This document shows positions 38,211-47,808 of a stretch of 64,000 nucleotides of DNA, piece after piece. Where the stretch lies: the NCBI GenBank assembly GCA_027451745.1, contig DAIDIP010000017.1, positions 21,883-85,882 of the forward strand, written 5' to 3'. How positions within the stretch are numbered: the first letter of the stretch is position 1; each line of letters opens with the position of its first letter. The notes below the pieces were generated by a model that was not told the DNA's origin, did no database searches, and saw only the letters and a program-made list of their open reading frames with translations. The position numbers and the translations under genes are program-made. This DNA is from Candidatus Melainabacteria bacterium (GTDB taxonomy: Bacteria > Cyanobacteriota > Vampirovibrionia > Obscuribacterales > Obscuribacteraceae).

Positions 38211-40142
38211 TTGAAGGCAATATACTTTCAAGTGGGAAATTTGATTGAGGGTAAAGATCTGTCTGCTCAAATTATCAAACAAATAGCTACTTTAATCCAA
38301 GAAAATCACTTTGATGAGGCTCGTGGCGTTATTAGTCGAGTTGCGGCTGTGCAGGCTGCCGATCCAGCAGTTTTGTCTGAAGTGGGGAAATTATCTTTAC
38401 TCATAGGTGATTTAGATGATGCAGAAAAATATTTGCGTGCTTCTTTGGCGCTTGATGCATCCAAATCTGATACACATTATCAATTAGGTTTGATATTGCT
38501 AAAAAAAGGCAAGAATGATTTGGCTATGCCTGAATTTAGAGAGGCATGCGAATTAAAGACCGATTTTGCATTGGGACATTTTTATTGGGGGCTAACTCTT
38601 TATGGTATGGGTAACGTACAAGGAGCTTTGGGTCAATTTAAACAAGCGAGCAAAATAGACGGAACTTTATTTGTTGCCATGTATTATTCCGGCTTGGCTT
38701 ATCAACGTCTCAATCAAGATATAGAAGCTCGCCAATGTTTTGAGCAAGTAGTTAATAAAGAGCCAGATTTTGCTGCTGCTTATAATGCTTTAGGAGTCAC
38801 TTGCCTAAAACAAAACAAAATAGAAGAAGCGGCTAATTGCTTTGAGAAAGCTTGCAAAATTCGTCCTGATTTTGCCAATGCTCATTTTAATTTGGCAAAT
38901 TTATTAGCCAAATTGGGAAAATACGAATCTGCCCAACTGCACTATCGCGAAGTACTCGATAGCCCGGATTTCGGAGCAACCGAAAGAGCAATTGCTTACA
39001 ACAATTTAGCAGTAACCTTTGGTCAGTTGAAAAACTGGGAATTTGCTTCAGAATATTTATTCCAGGGACAAAGTATTGCACCGTATATGGTGGAACTCCA
39101 GATAAATCTTGGTTTGGTCCTTATTGCTTTGCATGAATACGATTTGGCCATTAGCACTTTTGAACGCGTACTAATAAATTTCCCAGATCAATTTGAAGCT
39201 AATTTTTATGGGGGCATGGCATTGTTATGTTTGGCACACTATGCCCCAGCACAAATATTATTTGATAGAGCTGCGAACTTTATTGCAAGTACAAATCAGC
39301 AAGATAGCCTAATGGCTCAACAATTATATTTGTGGCATGGTTATGCTTCTTTGGCAAATAAACAGTACGATTTGGCAAAGATACAGCTCGACAAAATTAT
39401 TAGCTTAAACAACACTGTGGATAAAAAATTATTGTTCATGGCTTTTGATGGTTTGGGAATTCTAAATGCTCTTTCAGGTGACCAGTCTGGGGCTATAGAA
39501 TATTTTGGTAAATGCTTGAACATAGATAATAAATTTGCTTTGGCTTATTTGCACCGTGCCCGCAGCTACGAAGCATCTAATCAACCAGATTTAGCTAAAA
39601 GTGACTACGCTGAGGCCTTAAGATTAGATCCTAATTTCTTAGATGATGACAAAAGTTATGTCTCTCAATTATTAGACGAAGCACAAATTGAAGAAGCTGT
39701 AACACAAGTGATAAAAATGGTTGATATAAGCCCACAAGATCTTGATTCAAAGCTCCTTTTGGCAAAGGCTCTGCAAAAAAAAGGAGATTATTCTCAAGCA
39801 CAACAATTGCTCAATGATGTTATTAAAGAGATCCCTGATAGTGTAGCGGCCTACACAATGCTTGGACAAATTTATATGTCGCAAGGAAACTTTGCTCAAG
39901 CCGACGAAACTTTTCTGCAAGCTAGTAAATTAGAAAATGTTGACTCTGACTTATTTCTTTTCTGGGCAAAGGCTCTTTCTTATCTGGGTTTTCACGAATT
40001 AGCCCTGGAAAAATTCAAAGAGGCTGCAGAAATTAATCCTTATGATGGTGATATTTATGAAAATTGGGCACAAGTCCTAAAGTCGATTGGCCGTTTCAAT
40101 GAGGCAAGTGAAGTATATCGTCTGGCTTCTTCTTATCTGTAA
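38211..40142 (+). CDS. Large TPR-repeat protein
   Basis: A 643-residue protein made almost wholly of tetratricopeptide repeats (about 15), such as HYQLGLILLKKGKNDLAMPEF and YNALGVTCLKQNKIEEAANCFEKA. No signal peptide or membrane helix is evident, so it is probably cytoplasmic. Start is TTG. It is followed 28 bases later by a histidine kinase gene, and may scaffold that signalling system or a cell-wall complex with MraY; both are inference. Confidence 0.8.
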   Translation: MKAIYFQVGNLIEGKDLSAQIIKQIATLIQENHFDEARGVISRVAAVQAADPAVLSEVGKLSLLIGDLDDAEKYLRASLALDASKSDTHYQLGLILLKKGKNDLAMPEFREACELKTDFALGHFYWGLTLYGMGNVQGALGQFKQASKIDGTLFVAMYYSGLAYQRLNQDIEARQCFEQVVNKEPDFAAAYNALGVTCLKQNKIEEAANCFEKACKIRPDFANAHFNLANLLAKLGKYESAQLHYREVLDSPDFGATERAIAYNNLAVTFGQLKNWEFASEYLFQGQSIAPYMVELQINLGLVLIALHEYDLAISTFERVLINFPDQFEANFYGGMALLCLAHYAPAQILFDRAANFIASTNQQDSLMAQQLYLWHGYASLANKQYDLAKIQLDKIISLNNTVDKKLLFMAFDGLGILNALSGDQSGAIEYFGKCLNIDNKFALAYLHRARSYEASNQPDLAKSDYAEALRLDPNFLDDDKSYVSQLLDEAQIEEAVTQVIKMVDISPQDLDSKLLLAKALQKKGDYSQAQQLLNDVIKEIPDSVAAYTMLGQIYMSQGNFAQADETFLQASKLENVDSDLFLFWAKALSYLGFHELALEKFKEAAEINPYDGDIYENWAQVLKSIGRFNEASEVYRLASSYL

Positions 40143-40170
40143 ATCTTAGCGGTAAATAGACCAAAGACCT

Positions 40171-41736
40171 ATGAATACTTTTGAGCAGTCACTAAGCGAT
40201 ATTAGCGAACTGGAAATATTGTCTAAAACTAGACAGTTACTCAAGTTTCGCTTGGCTTTTGCTTCAGTTTGCTTGTTATTAGATTTTATATTTGCTGTTT
40301 TGATTTTTGCTGATAAAGGTACTATAACCGAATTTGATTTTCCATCAGTGACAGGAGTTATAACTGCTGTCATTGCCTATTCACTTATTGCAGCAGGATT
40401 TATTCGACGCAATTTATTACCTGTTCTGGGAGCTGCTTCTTCTGGCAAAAATGAGGTAATCTCTAACGAACGTCAGAACCTCAAAAAGTTTTGGATACTA
40501 AATGCGGTACTACTCAATTTGGACATATTGGCGCTCACTATTCTTGTGCATGCCACCAAAGGTATAGAATCTGATCTGTACATTCTCTACCTATTGCCCA
40601 TTTTATTGTCTAGTTATGTATTTACCAGACTAGGTATATATGCCACGTGTCTGCTCGTTTCTTTGTCTTACATTGGGCTACTTTTGCTTGAGCATCAAAG
40701 TTCAATACTGATGCTTATCGAGTCAATTCGCTCGCAAGGACTGGGCAATGGACTTGTACAGGCCTATGTTGAGAATATATGGCGTCGTATTTTATTGCGC
40801 AGTTTGATTTTCACTAGTGTTGCATTTATTTGGGGCGGCTTTTGTAGTTATATGGCACGCTTTGCCCAATCTATGACTAATAGGTTACGTTCACAGCTAA
40901 AACATAATCAGTTTCTGATGCAAGAAATGAAATCTGTAGAAGCACAGCTGGTTCATCATGAAAAAATGGCATCACTAGGGCGTCTTGTAGCAGGTATAGC
41001 GCATGAAATAAATAATCCAATAAATTTTGTCCACGGCAATTTGCCTTATCTTAAAAGATATTGTCAGGATATGAAAAAGCTTATTGCGGCTTGTGATGAT
41101 CTACCTGAGCAAGAAAGAATTGTAATTCAGGAATTAAAAGCAAAATCGAAATACGATTTTCTTGTCACTGATTTAGATAATATTTTGGCTGACATGGAAG
41201 AAGGTGTAGAGCGTATTCGTCAAATCGTGAAAAATCTGCGCAGTTTTGGTCGAGTAGACGAAGCAGAATTGAAAGAAGCTTCAGTCAACGAAGGCATAGA
41301 ATCAACACTAAAACTTCTTGGTCAGTATTATGGCAAAGACAAAATACCAGTTGAATTGGATTTACAAGAAATTCCATCTGTACTTTGTTATCCGGGACAA
41401 TTGAATCAAGTATGGATGAATTTACTTTCAAACGCCGCCCAAGCATTGGAACAAGTTAATGAACCCAAAGTACAAATAAAAGCAGAAATTGATGAAGATC
41501 GTATTTTGGTGAGCATTTATGACAACGGCCCAGGTATAAAAGAAGATAATCAAAACAAAATTTTTGACCCGTTTTTTACCACAAAACCTGTCGGAAAAGG
41601 CACTGGATTGGGTTTATCAATATGTCATTCCATTGTGGAGCGCCATCAAGGCAAAATATGGTTTGAAAGCATTAATGGCAAAGGAACTGTTTTTAAGGTC
41701 ACTATTCCACTGCAAATGCAGGTAAATAAGGCGTAA
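40171..41736 (+). CDS. Membrane sensor histidine kinase
   Basis: A 521-residue kinase. Six hydrophobic helices (within residues about 20-225) form the sensor, followed by a short coiled linker and the kinase core: H box LGRLVAGIAHEINNPINF with phospho-acceptor H278, N box NQVWMNLLSNAAQAL, G1 YDNGPGIKED, F box FDPFFTTKPVGKGTGLGL. The gap between H and N boxes contains an extra helical insert, common in this HisKA group. The next gene, 69 bases downstream, is an HD-GYP response regulator, the likely partner. Confidence 0.9.
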   Translation: MNTFEQSLSDISELEILSKTRQLLKFRLAFASVCLLLDFIFAVLIFADKGTITEFDFPSVTGVITAVIAYSLIAAGFIRRNLLPVLGAASSGKNEVISNERQNLKKFWILNAVLLNLDILALTILVHATKGIESDLYILYLLPILLSSYVFTRLGIYATCLLVSLSYIGLLLLEHQSSILMLIESIRSQGLGNGLVQAYVENIWRRILLRSLIFTSVAFIWGGFCSYMARFAQSMTNRLRSQLKHNQFLMQEMKSVEAQLVHHEKMASLGRLVAGIAHEINNPINFVHGNLPYLKRYCQDMKKLIAACDDLPEQERIVIQELKAKSKYDFLVTDLDNILADMEEGVERIRQIVKNLRSFGRVDEAELKEASVNEGIESTLKLLGQYYGKDKIPVELDLQEIPSVLCYPGQLNQVWMNLLSNAAQALEQVNEPKVQIKAEIDEDRILVSIYDNGPGIKEDNQNKIFDPFFTTKPVGKGTGLGLSICHSIVERHQGKIWFESINGKGTVFKVTIPLQMQVNKA

Positions 41737-41805
41737 TGTAGCAAAAAATATTTTTTCCCATAATATAAACTACTTATTTAGTGGATATTACCTTGAGGGG
41801 TTTAG

Positions 41806-42897
41806 ATGGGACGGCATAAGATTCTGGTTGTTGATGACGAAGCAGCCAATCTACGCTTATTGAAAAGAGTACTTTCAGATGAGTACGATGTAATCGAGGC
41901 TCAAAATGGTGCTGAAGGAATCGAGGTCTTAAAACACCAGGATATTAGCTTGATTGTCACCGATCAGCGCATGCCTGGTATTACGGGTGTACAGCTTTTA
42001 GAGCAATCATTAGACTTTCGTCCTCACGCTATAAAAATACTATTGACAGGTTATACAGATGTCCAAGCTTTGATTGATGCTATTAATTCGGGCAAAGTGT
42101 ATAAATATATTCCTAAGCCATGGGATGCCGACGAATTAAAGCTGACAGTACGCCGTGCCTTAGAAGCATACGAATTGAAAGAGAAAAATGAAGGGTTGCT
42201 TATCGAATTACGTAAAACCCTTGCTCAGCTCGAAGAAGTTTCAATGGGTACAATAAGGGCCCTAGCGGATGCGTTAGATGCAAAATGTGACTACACCTCA
42301 GGACATAGTTTGAGAGTAAGTCGCTATGCTGTTGGCATAGGCAAAACAATGGGATTACCACCGGATGAACTTAGAGATATTGAATTGGCTGGTATTTTGC
42401 ATGATATTGGCAAAATTGGTGTCCCAGAAACAATCCTTTGGAAGCCAGATAGACTGAACTCTGATGAACAGTCAATAATGTCCAATCATCCAGTTCGTAG
42501 CGCTCAAATTATAGGTGATTTGCAAGGACTTGGTAGAGCAAGAAAATATGTTTTACACCATCATGAATTTATGGATGGCAGTGGTTATCCAGACCATTTA
42601 ATTGGCGAACAAATTCCCTTAGGTGCCCGCATCATTCTTGTTGCCGATGCTTATGATGCTATGACCACTGATCGTCCTTATAGAAAATCTATTGGTCATG
42701 AAAAAGCCGCTTCCGAACTACGCAAACATGCTGGTAAACAGTTTGATCCAAAAGTGGTAGACGCACTTTTGTCTATGGTGGGCGAACAAGGCGAGCTAAT
42801 AAAAGATAAAATGCCTGAAAGTATTATCGGACTTTCTATCGACGCAATAAACTTAAAGCAGACCGGTAAACAATATCTGGCTGCAAATCAACACTAA
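41806..42897 (+). CDS. Response regulator with HD-GYP c-di-GMP phosphodiesterase domain (RpfG-like)
   Basis: A 363-residue two-domain regulator. The receiver (residues 1-120) has the acidic pair at DDE and phospho-acceptor D53, and the conserved lysine in YKYIPKPWD. The HD-GYP domain follows (about 150-345), with H199-D200 in HDIGKIG and G260-Y261-P262 in GSGYP, the metal- and substrate-binding signature for cyclic di-GMP hydrolysis. A GAGGGG site precedes the ATG. Its last 62 bases overlap the convergent glycosyltransferase gene. Confidence 0.93.
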   Translation: MGRHKILVVDDEAANLRLLKRVLSDEYDVIEAQNGAEGIEVLKHQDISLIVTDQRMPGITGVQLLEQSLDFRPHAIKILLTGYTDVQALIDAINSGKVYKYIPKPWDADELKLTVRRALEAYELKEKNEGLLIELRKTLAQLEEVSMGTIRALADALDAKCDYTSGHSLRVSRYAVGIGKTMGLPPDELRDIELAGILHDIGKIGVPETILWKPDRLNSDEQSIMSNHPVRSAQIIGDLQGLGRARKYVLHHHEFMDGSGYPDHLIGEQIPLGARIILVADAYDAMTTDRPYRKSIGHEKAASELRKHAGKQFDPKVVDALLSMVGEQGELIKDKMPESIIGLSIDAINLKQTGKQYLAANQH

Positions 42898-43894
42898 TTG
42901 CTTTCTGCGGCTGATGAATTTTTGTTGATAACGTATCCATACCGCCATGCAGAAATTTAAATTGCGATGCTTTCGGTAACAAATGCGCTGGATGGGTTGG
43001 ACCAAATAACGCTAAAACAGGCTTATTCAATGCCACGCCTATATGCATGGGTGCTGAGTCCACACAGATCAATAAATCACTTTTGTCTATTAAAGCAGCT
43101 AAATCAGCAAGACTCTTAGTTTCTCCGTAGGCTGATAAAAACAAATTTCTATTGACAGAGGACTGGTCATTATTGAGCTTTTTGACTATTTCAAAAACGA
43201 CTTCCCTATCGTCAGGTCCACCAGCAAGAATCACTTCTACGTCGTCTAAGATCAATTGCTTTATCAAAAATGCCCAATTCTCTGCTGACCAAGTTTTAAT
43301 AATTCCCTTTTTTATTGCCAGCTTACTAGTGCCTGGATGAATAACTACTCTTACAGGGTGTCCCTGCCGAGCTTTGGTAGAAACACGCTCTAAGAAACTT
43401 TGCATATTGGACGCATGTTTTTCCGAAACTTTTATCTTTGGAATCACATTTTTTTGTTTTAGTCCTAGACCTTGGACAAGATCATGGTACATATTGCTTG
43501 CGTATTGGTTTTTGTTTAGTTTGATAGCGCGAGTAAGGAGTATGCGACTGAGCGCCCCTGAATCAAAGCCTATTCGTTCCGGTATGCCAGAAGCAAATAA
43601 CAAACAGGCAACCAAGGGTGTGCTTCCAGAAGAAATAACTGTTTCGTAGTCACCGCTGCGTAAAATTTGCAAAAGCTCCAAATAATCTTTAATAATAAGA
43701 GGACGCTTTTTTATATCAAATAGCTTTATCTCATCAGTGAGATTACTAATTTCGCCTATAGACTTCGATCTTGGTTCAAGAAGCAAAGTTATGTGTTTCT
43801 CGGGAAAAGCTTCTTTTATACTGGCAAGCACCGGTAAAAAAAGTATTTCGTCCCCAATGCCACCAAAATTTATTGCTAGCAATTTATTCTTCAT
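42836..43894 (-). CDS. Glycosyltransferase family 9 (heptosyltransferase-like)
   Basis: A 352-residue GT9 enzyme. The N-terminus LLAINFGGIGDEILFLPVLASIKEAFP, the motif VVIHPGTSKLAIKK and the C-terminal ICVDSAPMHIGVALNKPVLALFGPTHP are characteristic. It lacks the insert seen in the other GT9 gene at 31.7 kb, and so serves as an internal comparison. It would add heptose or a related sugar in lipopolysaccharide core synthesis. It converges on the HD-GYP gene with a 62-base overlap. Confidence 0.87.
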   Translation of the reverse strand: MKNKLLAINFGGIGDEILFLPVLASIKEAFPEKHITLLLEPRSKSIGEISNLTDEIKLFDIKKRPLIIKDYLELLQILRSGDYETVISSGSTPLVACLLFASGIPERIGFDSGALSRILLTRAIKLNKNQYASNMYHDLVQGLGLKQKNVIPKIKVSEKHASNMQSFLERVSTKARQGHPVRVVIHPGTSKLAIKKGIIKTWSAENWAFLIKQLILDDVEVILAGGPDDREVVFEIVKKLNNDQSSVNRNLFLSAYGETKSLADLAALIDKSDLLICVDSAPMHIGVALNKPVLALFGPTHPAHLLPKASQFKFLHGGMDTLSTKIHQPQKAISVDLQPDIVYRSALSLLRR

Positions 43895-44076
43895 TATTTA
43901 GCCAATATCTCCAGAGTCGACACGATTAATTATAGCGAGCGAGTTGGCGAATTGTATAAAGAGTGAAGGAAAGATGAAGACTGTAGGCAGGTATGACGCA
44001 TTTCAGAGGGGCAGAGAAACAGTTTGCCTTATTATGCTTGTACTATAATATCTGCAGCAGCTAGAGGAACCCATAT

Positions 44077-45318
44077 TTGTATCAGTCTGATTGGAACCGT
44101 GTTTATATCTTGACCGCTTTGGCGGGAATTTTAGCGGGCTACCTAATTGCACTTGTATTTCGTCCTTCGCTTTTGCCACCCATGATACGGTTGGGTGGGT
44201 TGCACGAACCTATAACTGTATTGTTCCTAGGATCAGACGTTGTTTATAGCGAACGTGAAGGTATTAAGAAGGCACAAAAAGGGGCTTTTAATGGTCGTTC
44301 TGACACCATAATGTTGGCGCGCCTTGATCCTTATCGCAATAGCCTTGATGTACTTTCCATCCCCAGAGACACCCAAGCAAATATTCCCGGCTATGGTGTG
44401 CAAAAAATAAATGCAGCCAATGCTCTAGGTGGACCAGATCTCACTATGCGCACAGTCAGTTCTTTATTGGGTTTATCCGTCGACAATTATCTCATTCTCA
44501 ATGTGCAAGGTCTTGTGAATATGATCAACGAGTTGGGTGGTGTCACAGTTGAGATTCCTAAACCAATGCATTACATGGACTGGACAGCTAAACTGCGTAT
44601 TGATCTGTCTCCTGGTCCACATACTCTCACAGGCAATCAAGCCATGGGTTTTGTACGTTTTCGGCATGATGCCTTAGGTGATATTGGTCGGGTGCAAAGA
44701 CAGCAAATATTCATAAAAGCTCTTCTAGATCGAGCTATAAAGCCAGATGCATGGTTGCACATACCTAAATTGATTTTGATTGCCCAAACGTACATAGATA
44801 CCAATATGAGCATGAGCACAGTACTTAAAGTGGCAAATTTTATGCGAGGAGTTCCAAAAAAAAATCAACACATGGTTATGTTACCTGGGCGCTTTTCTGG
44901 CACAGGTGACTGGGCGACTGATCCTGATGATGTGCAAAGAATCGTGGCGAAATTTTTAGGTTCGTCTTTTGTTGGTTCAGAGCGTCAGCGAATCAGGTTA
45001 GTTGTTGTTAATGCGAGTTCTACTGCCAATTTAGGCTTTAGTCTTGCCAGATATTTACGTGCCAGAGGGTACAGCTGGGTGGTAGTAAAAAACCCTGAAA
45101 CCCCACCCATTCAAGGACAGCGCACCAAAATAATCGCTCAACGAGCCAATCCCGAAGATGCTGAACAAGTAAAAAGTGATCTCAATAATACTGGCGAACT
45201 TATTTGTGCTTCAGTAGGTGATATTGAAAGTACTGTGACCGTTATTGCCGGTGAGGATATTGTTTCTCTTGTTGCCAGCCAGACAGAGAGTAAACCAAGA
45301 TCTCGTGGGCGAAAATGA
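44077..45318 (+). CDS. LytR-CpsA-Psr (LCP) family protein with LytR C-terminal domain
   Basis: A 413-residue membrane-anchored protein. After one N-terminal helix (residues 8-28) comes the LCP domain: VLFLGSD, SDTIMLARLDPYRNSLDVLSIPRDT with the pyrophosphate-binding arginines, YLILNVQGLVNMINELGGVTVEIP and GFVRFRHDALGDIGRVQRQQ. The last 120 residues form a LytR_C domain (IRLVVVNASSTANLG). LCP proteins transfer glycopolymers from lipid carriers to peptidoglycan. Start TTG has AGAGGAA upstream; a TATAAT -10 box is at 44044-44049 without a well-placed -35. Confidence 0.92.
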   Translation: MYQSDWNRVYILTALAGILAGYLIALVFRPSLLPPMIRLGGLHEPITVLFLGSDVVYSEREGIKKAQKGAFNGRSDTIMLARLDPYRNSLDVLSIPRDTQANIPGYGVQKINAANALGGPDLTMRTVSSLLGLSVDNYLILNVQGLVNMINELGGVTVEIPKPMHYMDWTAKLRIDLSPGPHTLTGNQAMGFVRFRHDALGDIGRVQRQQIFIKALLDRAIKPDAWLHIPKLILIAQTYIDTNMSMSTVLKVANFMRGVPKKNQHMVMLPGRFSGTGDWATDPDDVQRIVAKFLGSSFVGSERQRIRLVVVNASSTANLGFSLARYLRARGYSWVVVKNPETPPIQGQRTKIIAQRANPEDAEQVKSDLNNTGELICASVGDIESTVTVIAGEDIVSLVASQTESKPRSRGRK

Positions 45319-45567
45319 TCCGCTAGAACCCTAGCCCCAGCTTTGTAATTATGTTTTGTTTTTATGTTTTGTTTTAGAGATTGCTGATAAAGCTTGCTTT
45401 AGACATTTCCCCAGGCTTTATTGCCTCTCCATAACGAAATGTATAGCAATTCTTCAATTTTCCCAAGAATAGTTTGTCTATTTAACCTTAACCGTAGTAG
45501 ATTTAGGTTGGCATGAGGGAAATATCCCTGGCAAGTTATAGACAGTATAAAGTGAGGGCACTAAAGG

Positions 45568-45816
45568 ATGGCAGGAAATATGATTCATTACGTTTATGCA
45601 ACTCGCGGTGGTTATTTATACATGGTGGGAAAATATGGCTTTAAACCAACAGCCAGTAAATCAGGTGAATTTGTCGTTTCTGTTCCAGACAAGACCTCTC
45701 AAATTTCAATTGATAGTCTTGCCCACAAACGTTTCATGGAACATCTTCGTCGTCCTCGTAAAGTAGTACACGACAGACACCGCTCCAACCAAGAAAAAGA
45801 ATTGGTCACTGTATAG
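45568..45816 (+). CDS. Small protein of unknown function, single-gene unit
   Basis: An 82-residue protein: a first half with aromatic residues (YVYATRGGYLYMVGKYGFKP) that may form beta strands, and a very basic end (HLRRPRKVVHDRHRSNQEKE). No family recognised. GAGGG lies nine bases before the ATG, and a strong terminator follows 31 bases after the stop, so the gene is transcribed by itself. A 249-base gap before it has no gene and only a short inverted repeat (AGGGAAATATCCCT near 45517). Confidence 0.6.
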   Translation: MAGNMIHYVYATRGGYLYMVGKYGFKPTASKSGEFVVSVPDKTSQISIDSLAHKRFMEHLRRPRKVVHDRHRSNQEKELVTV

Positions 45817-45846
45817 AAGCAGCATCTAAAATACTGTAAGTTTAGA

Positions 45847-45879
45847 GAAGTGCCCCTTGACTCGTTCAGGGGGCACTTC
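45847..45879 (+). terminator. Intrinsic terminator after the 82-residue gene
   Basis: GAAGTGCCCC at 45847-45856 pairs with GGGGCACTTC at 45870-45879, and TTGA/TCAG extends the stem to about 14 pairs with a five-base loop CTCGT. A short T-containing stretch (TTGTACT) follows instead of a clean T-run. Confidence 0.8.
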
Positions 45880-45960
45880 TTGTACTCGTTCATTTTCTCG
45901 ATACATATAAGTGCTATCCTATTTGCACAAAGCCGTCTACTATAACTTTGGTCTTGTTTT

Positions 45961-46503
45961 ATGATGCTTAGGCGTTTCCTTGCTAAAAATACTGGGCTAA
46001 CAATTATTGAGGCCATTGTAATGGGCATAATTGTGATAATTCTTGCTGCTGTAATCATGCCACGTTTTCTTGATGCCGAAAATCGCCTGCGTCAGTCTAC
46101 TGTTGAAGAAAACATGAAAATAGTGCAAATGGCTGTACGGGCTTATGCTTTGAACAATAATGACACTTATCCTTTAACGCCTGACGACCATGGGCTTAAA
46201 AGTTTTTTCCCAGGTGGAAATTGTAGTAGCCAAAATCCAGTGGGCGGTAATTATCCAGAAAATCCATTCACCCATATCGCCGAAGCCCCAGCAGCGGGAA
46301 ATGTTGCTGATGTTAAACAAGCAAGAAAGCTATCAGCTATCGACTTAGGTGGTCCACGTATGGCAGGAAAAATCTTTTATAATGCAATAGTTCCGGCAGG
46401 ACAAAAAGAAGCCATTGGCTATGCTATCGAAGGCGCAGATAGAGAGGGTAAGGCGGTAATTGATCCCCGTTCTGGCACTGTATACATCCTCTCCAATTTA
46501 TAG
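45961..46503 (+). CDS. Type IV pilin-like / type II pseudopilin protein
   Basis: A 180-residue protein with a short basic leader and a prepilin-peptidase site, G-LTIIEAIVMG, where the glutamate is at mature position 5. A hydrophobic stem follows (IVIILAAVIMPRF). The soluble part has the sequence DAENRLRQSTVEENMKIVQMAVRAYALNN typical of pseudopilin stems, then a Gly-rich region and beta strands. It would be processed and assembled into a type IV pilus or type II-like pseudopilus; no pilus ATPase or secretin is in the window. Confidence 0.83.
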   Translation: MMLRRFLAKNTGLTIIEAIVMGIIVIILAAVIMPRFLDAENRLRQSTVEENMKIVQMAVRAYALNNNDTYPLTPDDHGLKSFFPGGNCSSQNPVGGNYPENPFTHIAEAPAAGNVADVKQARKLSAIDLGGPRMAGKIFYNAIVPAGQKEAIGYAIEGADREGKAVIDPRSGTVYILSNL

Positions 46504-46556
46504 TTTAGTCTCCTGCTCAGTGCAACAAAGCCGTTATTCTTCACTAGGAAATAATC

Positions 46557-47081
46557 ATGGCAGAATATTCCATTCGCTTAGCAAATAAACACGACCTTCT
46601 TAAGCTCGCCCAAATTGAAAAAGAAGCGGGAAAAAGATTTTCTGGCATGGGACTTGTTGACCATTTACTTGGTCAAACATTGCCTCCAGCCAAACTTATT
46701 GAACTAATTGAAAAAAAACAAGTATTAATTGCTTGTGTAAAAAATGTGCCGGTAGGCTTTGCCGCTGTTTCAGTTATAGGCAAAAATGCTTATTTGGAAG
46801 AAATAGATGTTTTGCCAGAACACGGTCGGCAAGGACATGGTGCTCGACTAATTCAGTTAATTATAGAATGGGCGACATTGAATGAATTGAACGCGCTTAT
46901 ATTATCCACTTTTCTAGACGTACAATGGAACGCACCCTATTATCAGAAGTTTGGTTTTAGGGTCTTAGATGTGCATGAATGGAATGATGATCTGAAGCAA
47001 AAGCGTCGTGAAGAAAAAGAGCATGGCATGCCCATAGATAAACGTGTCTTTATGCAATTGGATTTGCACAAGTCGATTTAA
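46557..47081 (+). CDS. GNAT family N-acetyltransferase
   Basis: A 174-residue acetyltransferase. The GNAT core is visible: YSIRLANKHDLLKLAQIEKEA at the start, AYLEEIDVLPEHGRQGHGARLIQL with the acetyl-CoA-binding R-Q-G-H-G motif, and WNAPYYQKFGFRVLD toward the end. Substrate unknown. Good spacing from the pilin-like gene (53 bases). Confidence 0.88.
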   Translation: MAEYSIRLANKHDLLKLAQIEKEAGKRFSGMGLVDHLLGQTLPPAKLIELIEKKQVLIACVKNVPVGFAAVSVIGKNAYLEEIDVLPEHGRQGHGARLIQLIIEWATLNELNALILSTFLDVQWNAPYYQKFGFRVLDVHEWNDDLKQKRREEKEHGMPIDKRVFMQLDLHKSI

Positions 47082-47235
47082 ATATATTTTCTGAGCATCA
47101 AAAATATATGCCAGATTTTATACACTCTTTGGTGAAGGTTTACAATCTAAAATCGCTATATCGAGGACAATATAATAAAGGAAGCTATTCTGCGTAAAGT
47201 CCAAAATAACTACTAGTAAAAAATAGGACAATATT

Positions 47236-47808
47236 ATGAACCCAGTGATATCAAATGGAATTTTGTTATTTTTCTTGGTCTGTGTCCTCGTTTATTTATT
47301 TTCTTTATTTAGAACAAGCAAACCTAAATTAGAAAAGTTTGCTATAACGGGCGAAGAATTAAAGGGCTTTCTTATTTCTCTTGCAGTGCTGTGTGCTGTT
47401 TATGCTAGCCAAGCATTTTTTGCTACTGAATCTATTTGGCTCAATCTGGGCTTGCTAGCTGCATCTTTTACTTTTCCATTTATATTGAAACGTTTTGCTG
47501 TACCAAGCCAGTTAATGCAAGTCATCCTGCTGCTCTTGGTTGTACTTCCAGTCTTATTTGGAACGACAGCTGCTGTTTCAATGACTATTCTATTGGGCTT
47601 ATTAGCTTACAAATTATTGGACAATCTTGCTTTTAGTCAGAAAAATCGTTTTGATGACATTCTTCCAGCTTGTATTTGGTTGGCAGTATGTCGAAGGGGT
47701 AGTTGCATCGGAAGCACCAATTCAAGCACCGCTAGAAATGCTCAAAGCTCAGGCTGTACTTGTTCAAACCCTAATATCTCAAGGGAGACAGGCAGATATA
47801 ATAGGTGA
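47236..47808 (+). CDS. Polytopic membrane protein, interrupted by frame switch into SpoIID-like frame
   Basis: The first 150 or so residues contain four to five hydrophobic segments (for example NGILLFFLVCVLVYLF and LMQVILLLLVVLPVLFG) and end with LAYKLLDNLAFSQKNRFDDILPACIWLA, which still reads like membrane protein. The last 40 residues (Cys/Ser/Asn-rich) are clearly the wrong-frame reading of the SpoIID-like sequence, so the true coding part stops near 47690. It may be one gene split by a single-base frameshift, a truncated gene fused by deletion, or a frame-shifted product. Function unknown. Confidence 0.5.
   Translation: MNPVISNGILLFFLVCVLVYLFSLFRTSKPKLEKFAITGEELKGFLISLAVLCAVYASQAFFATESIWLNLGLLAASFTFPFILKRFAVPSQLMQVILLLLVVLPVLFGTTAAVSMTILLGLLAYKLLDNLAFSQKNRFDDILPACIWLAVCRRGSCIGSTNSSTARNAQSSGCTCSNPNISRETGRYNR

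Noticed and set aside
41737..41760. Terminator between histidine kinase and response regulator
   Set aside because: The AAAAAATATTTTTT palindrome has no GC stem, so it is unlikely to stop transcription; the two genes are probably cotranscribed.
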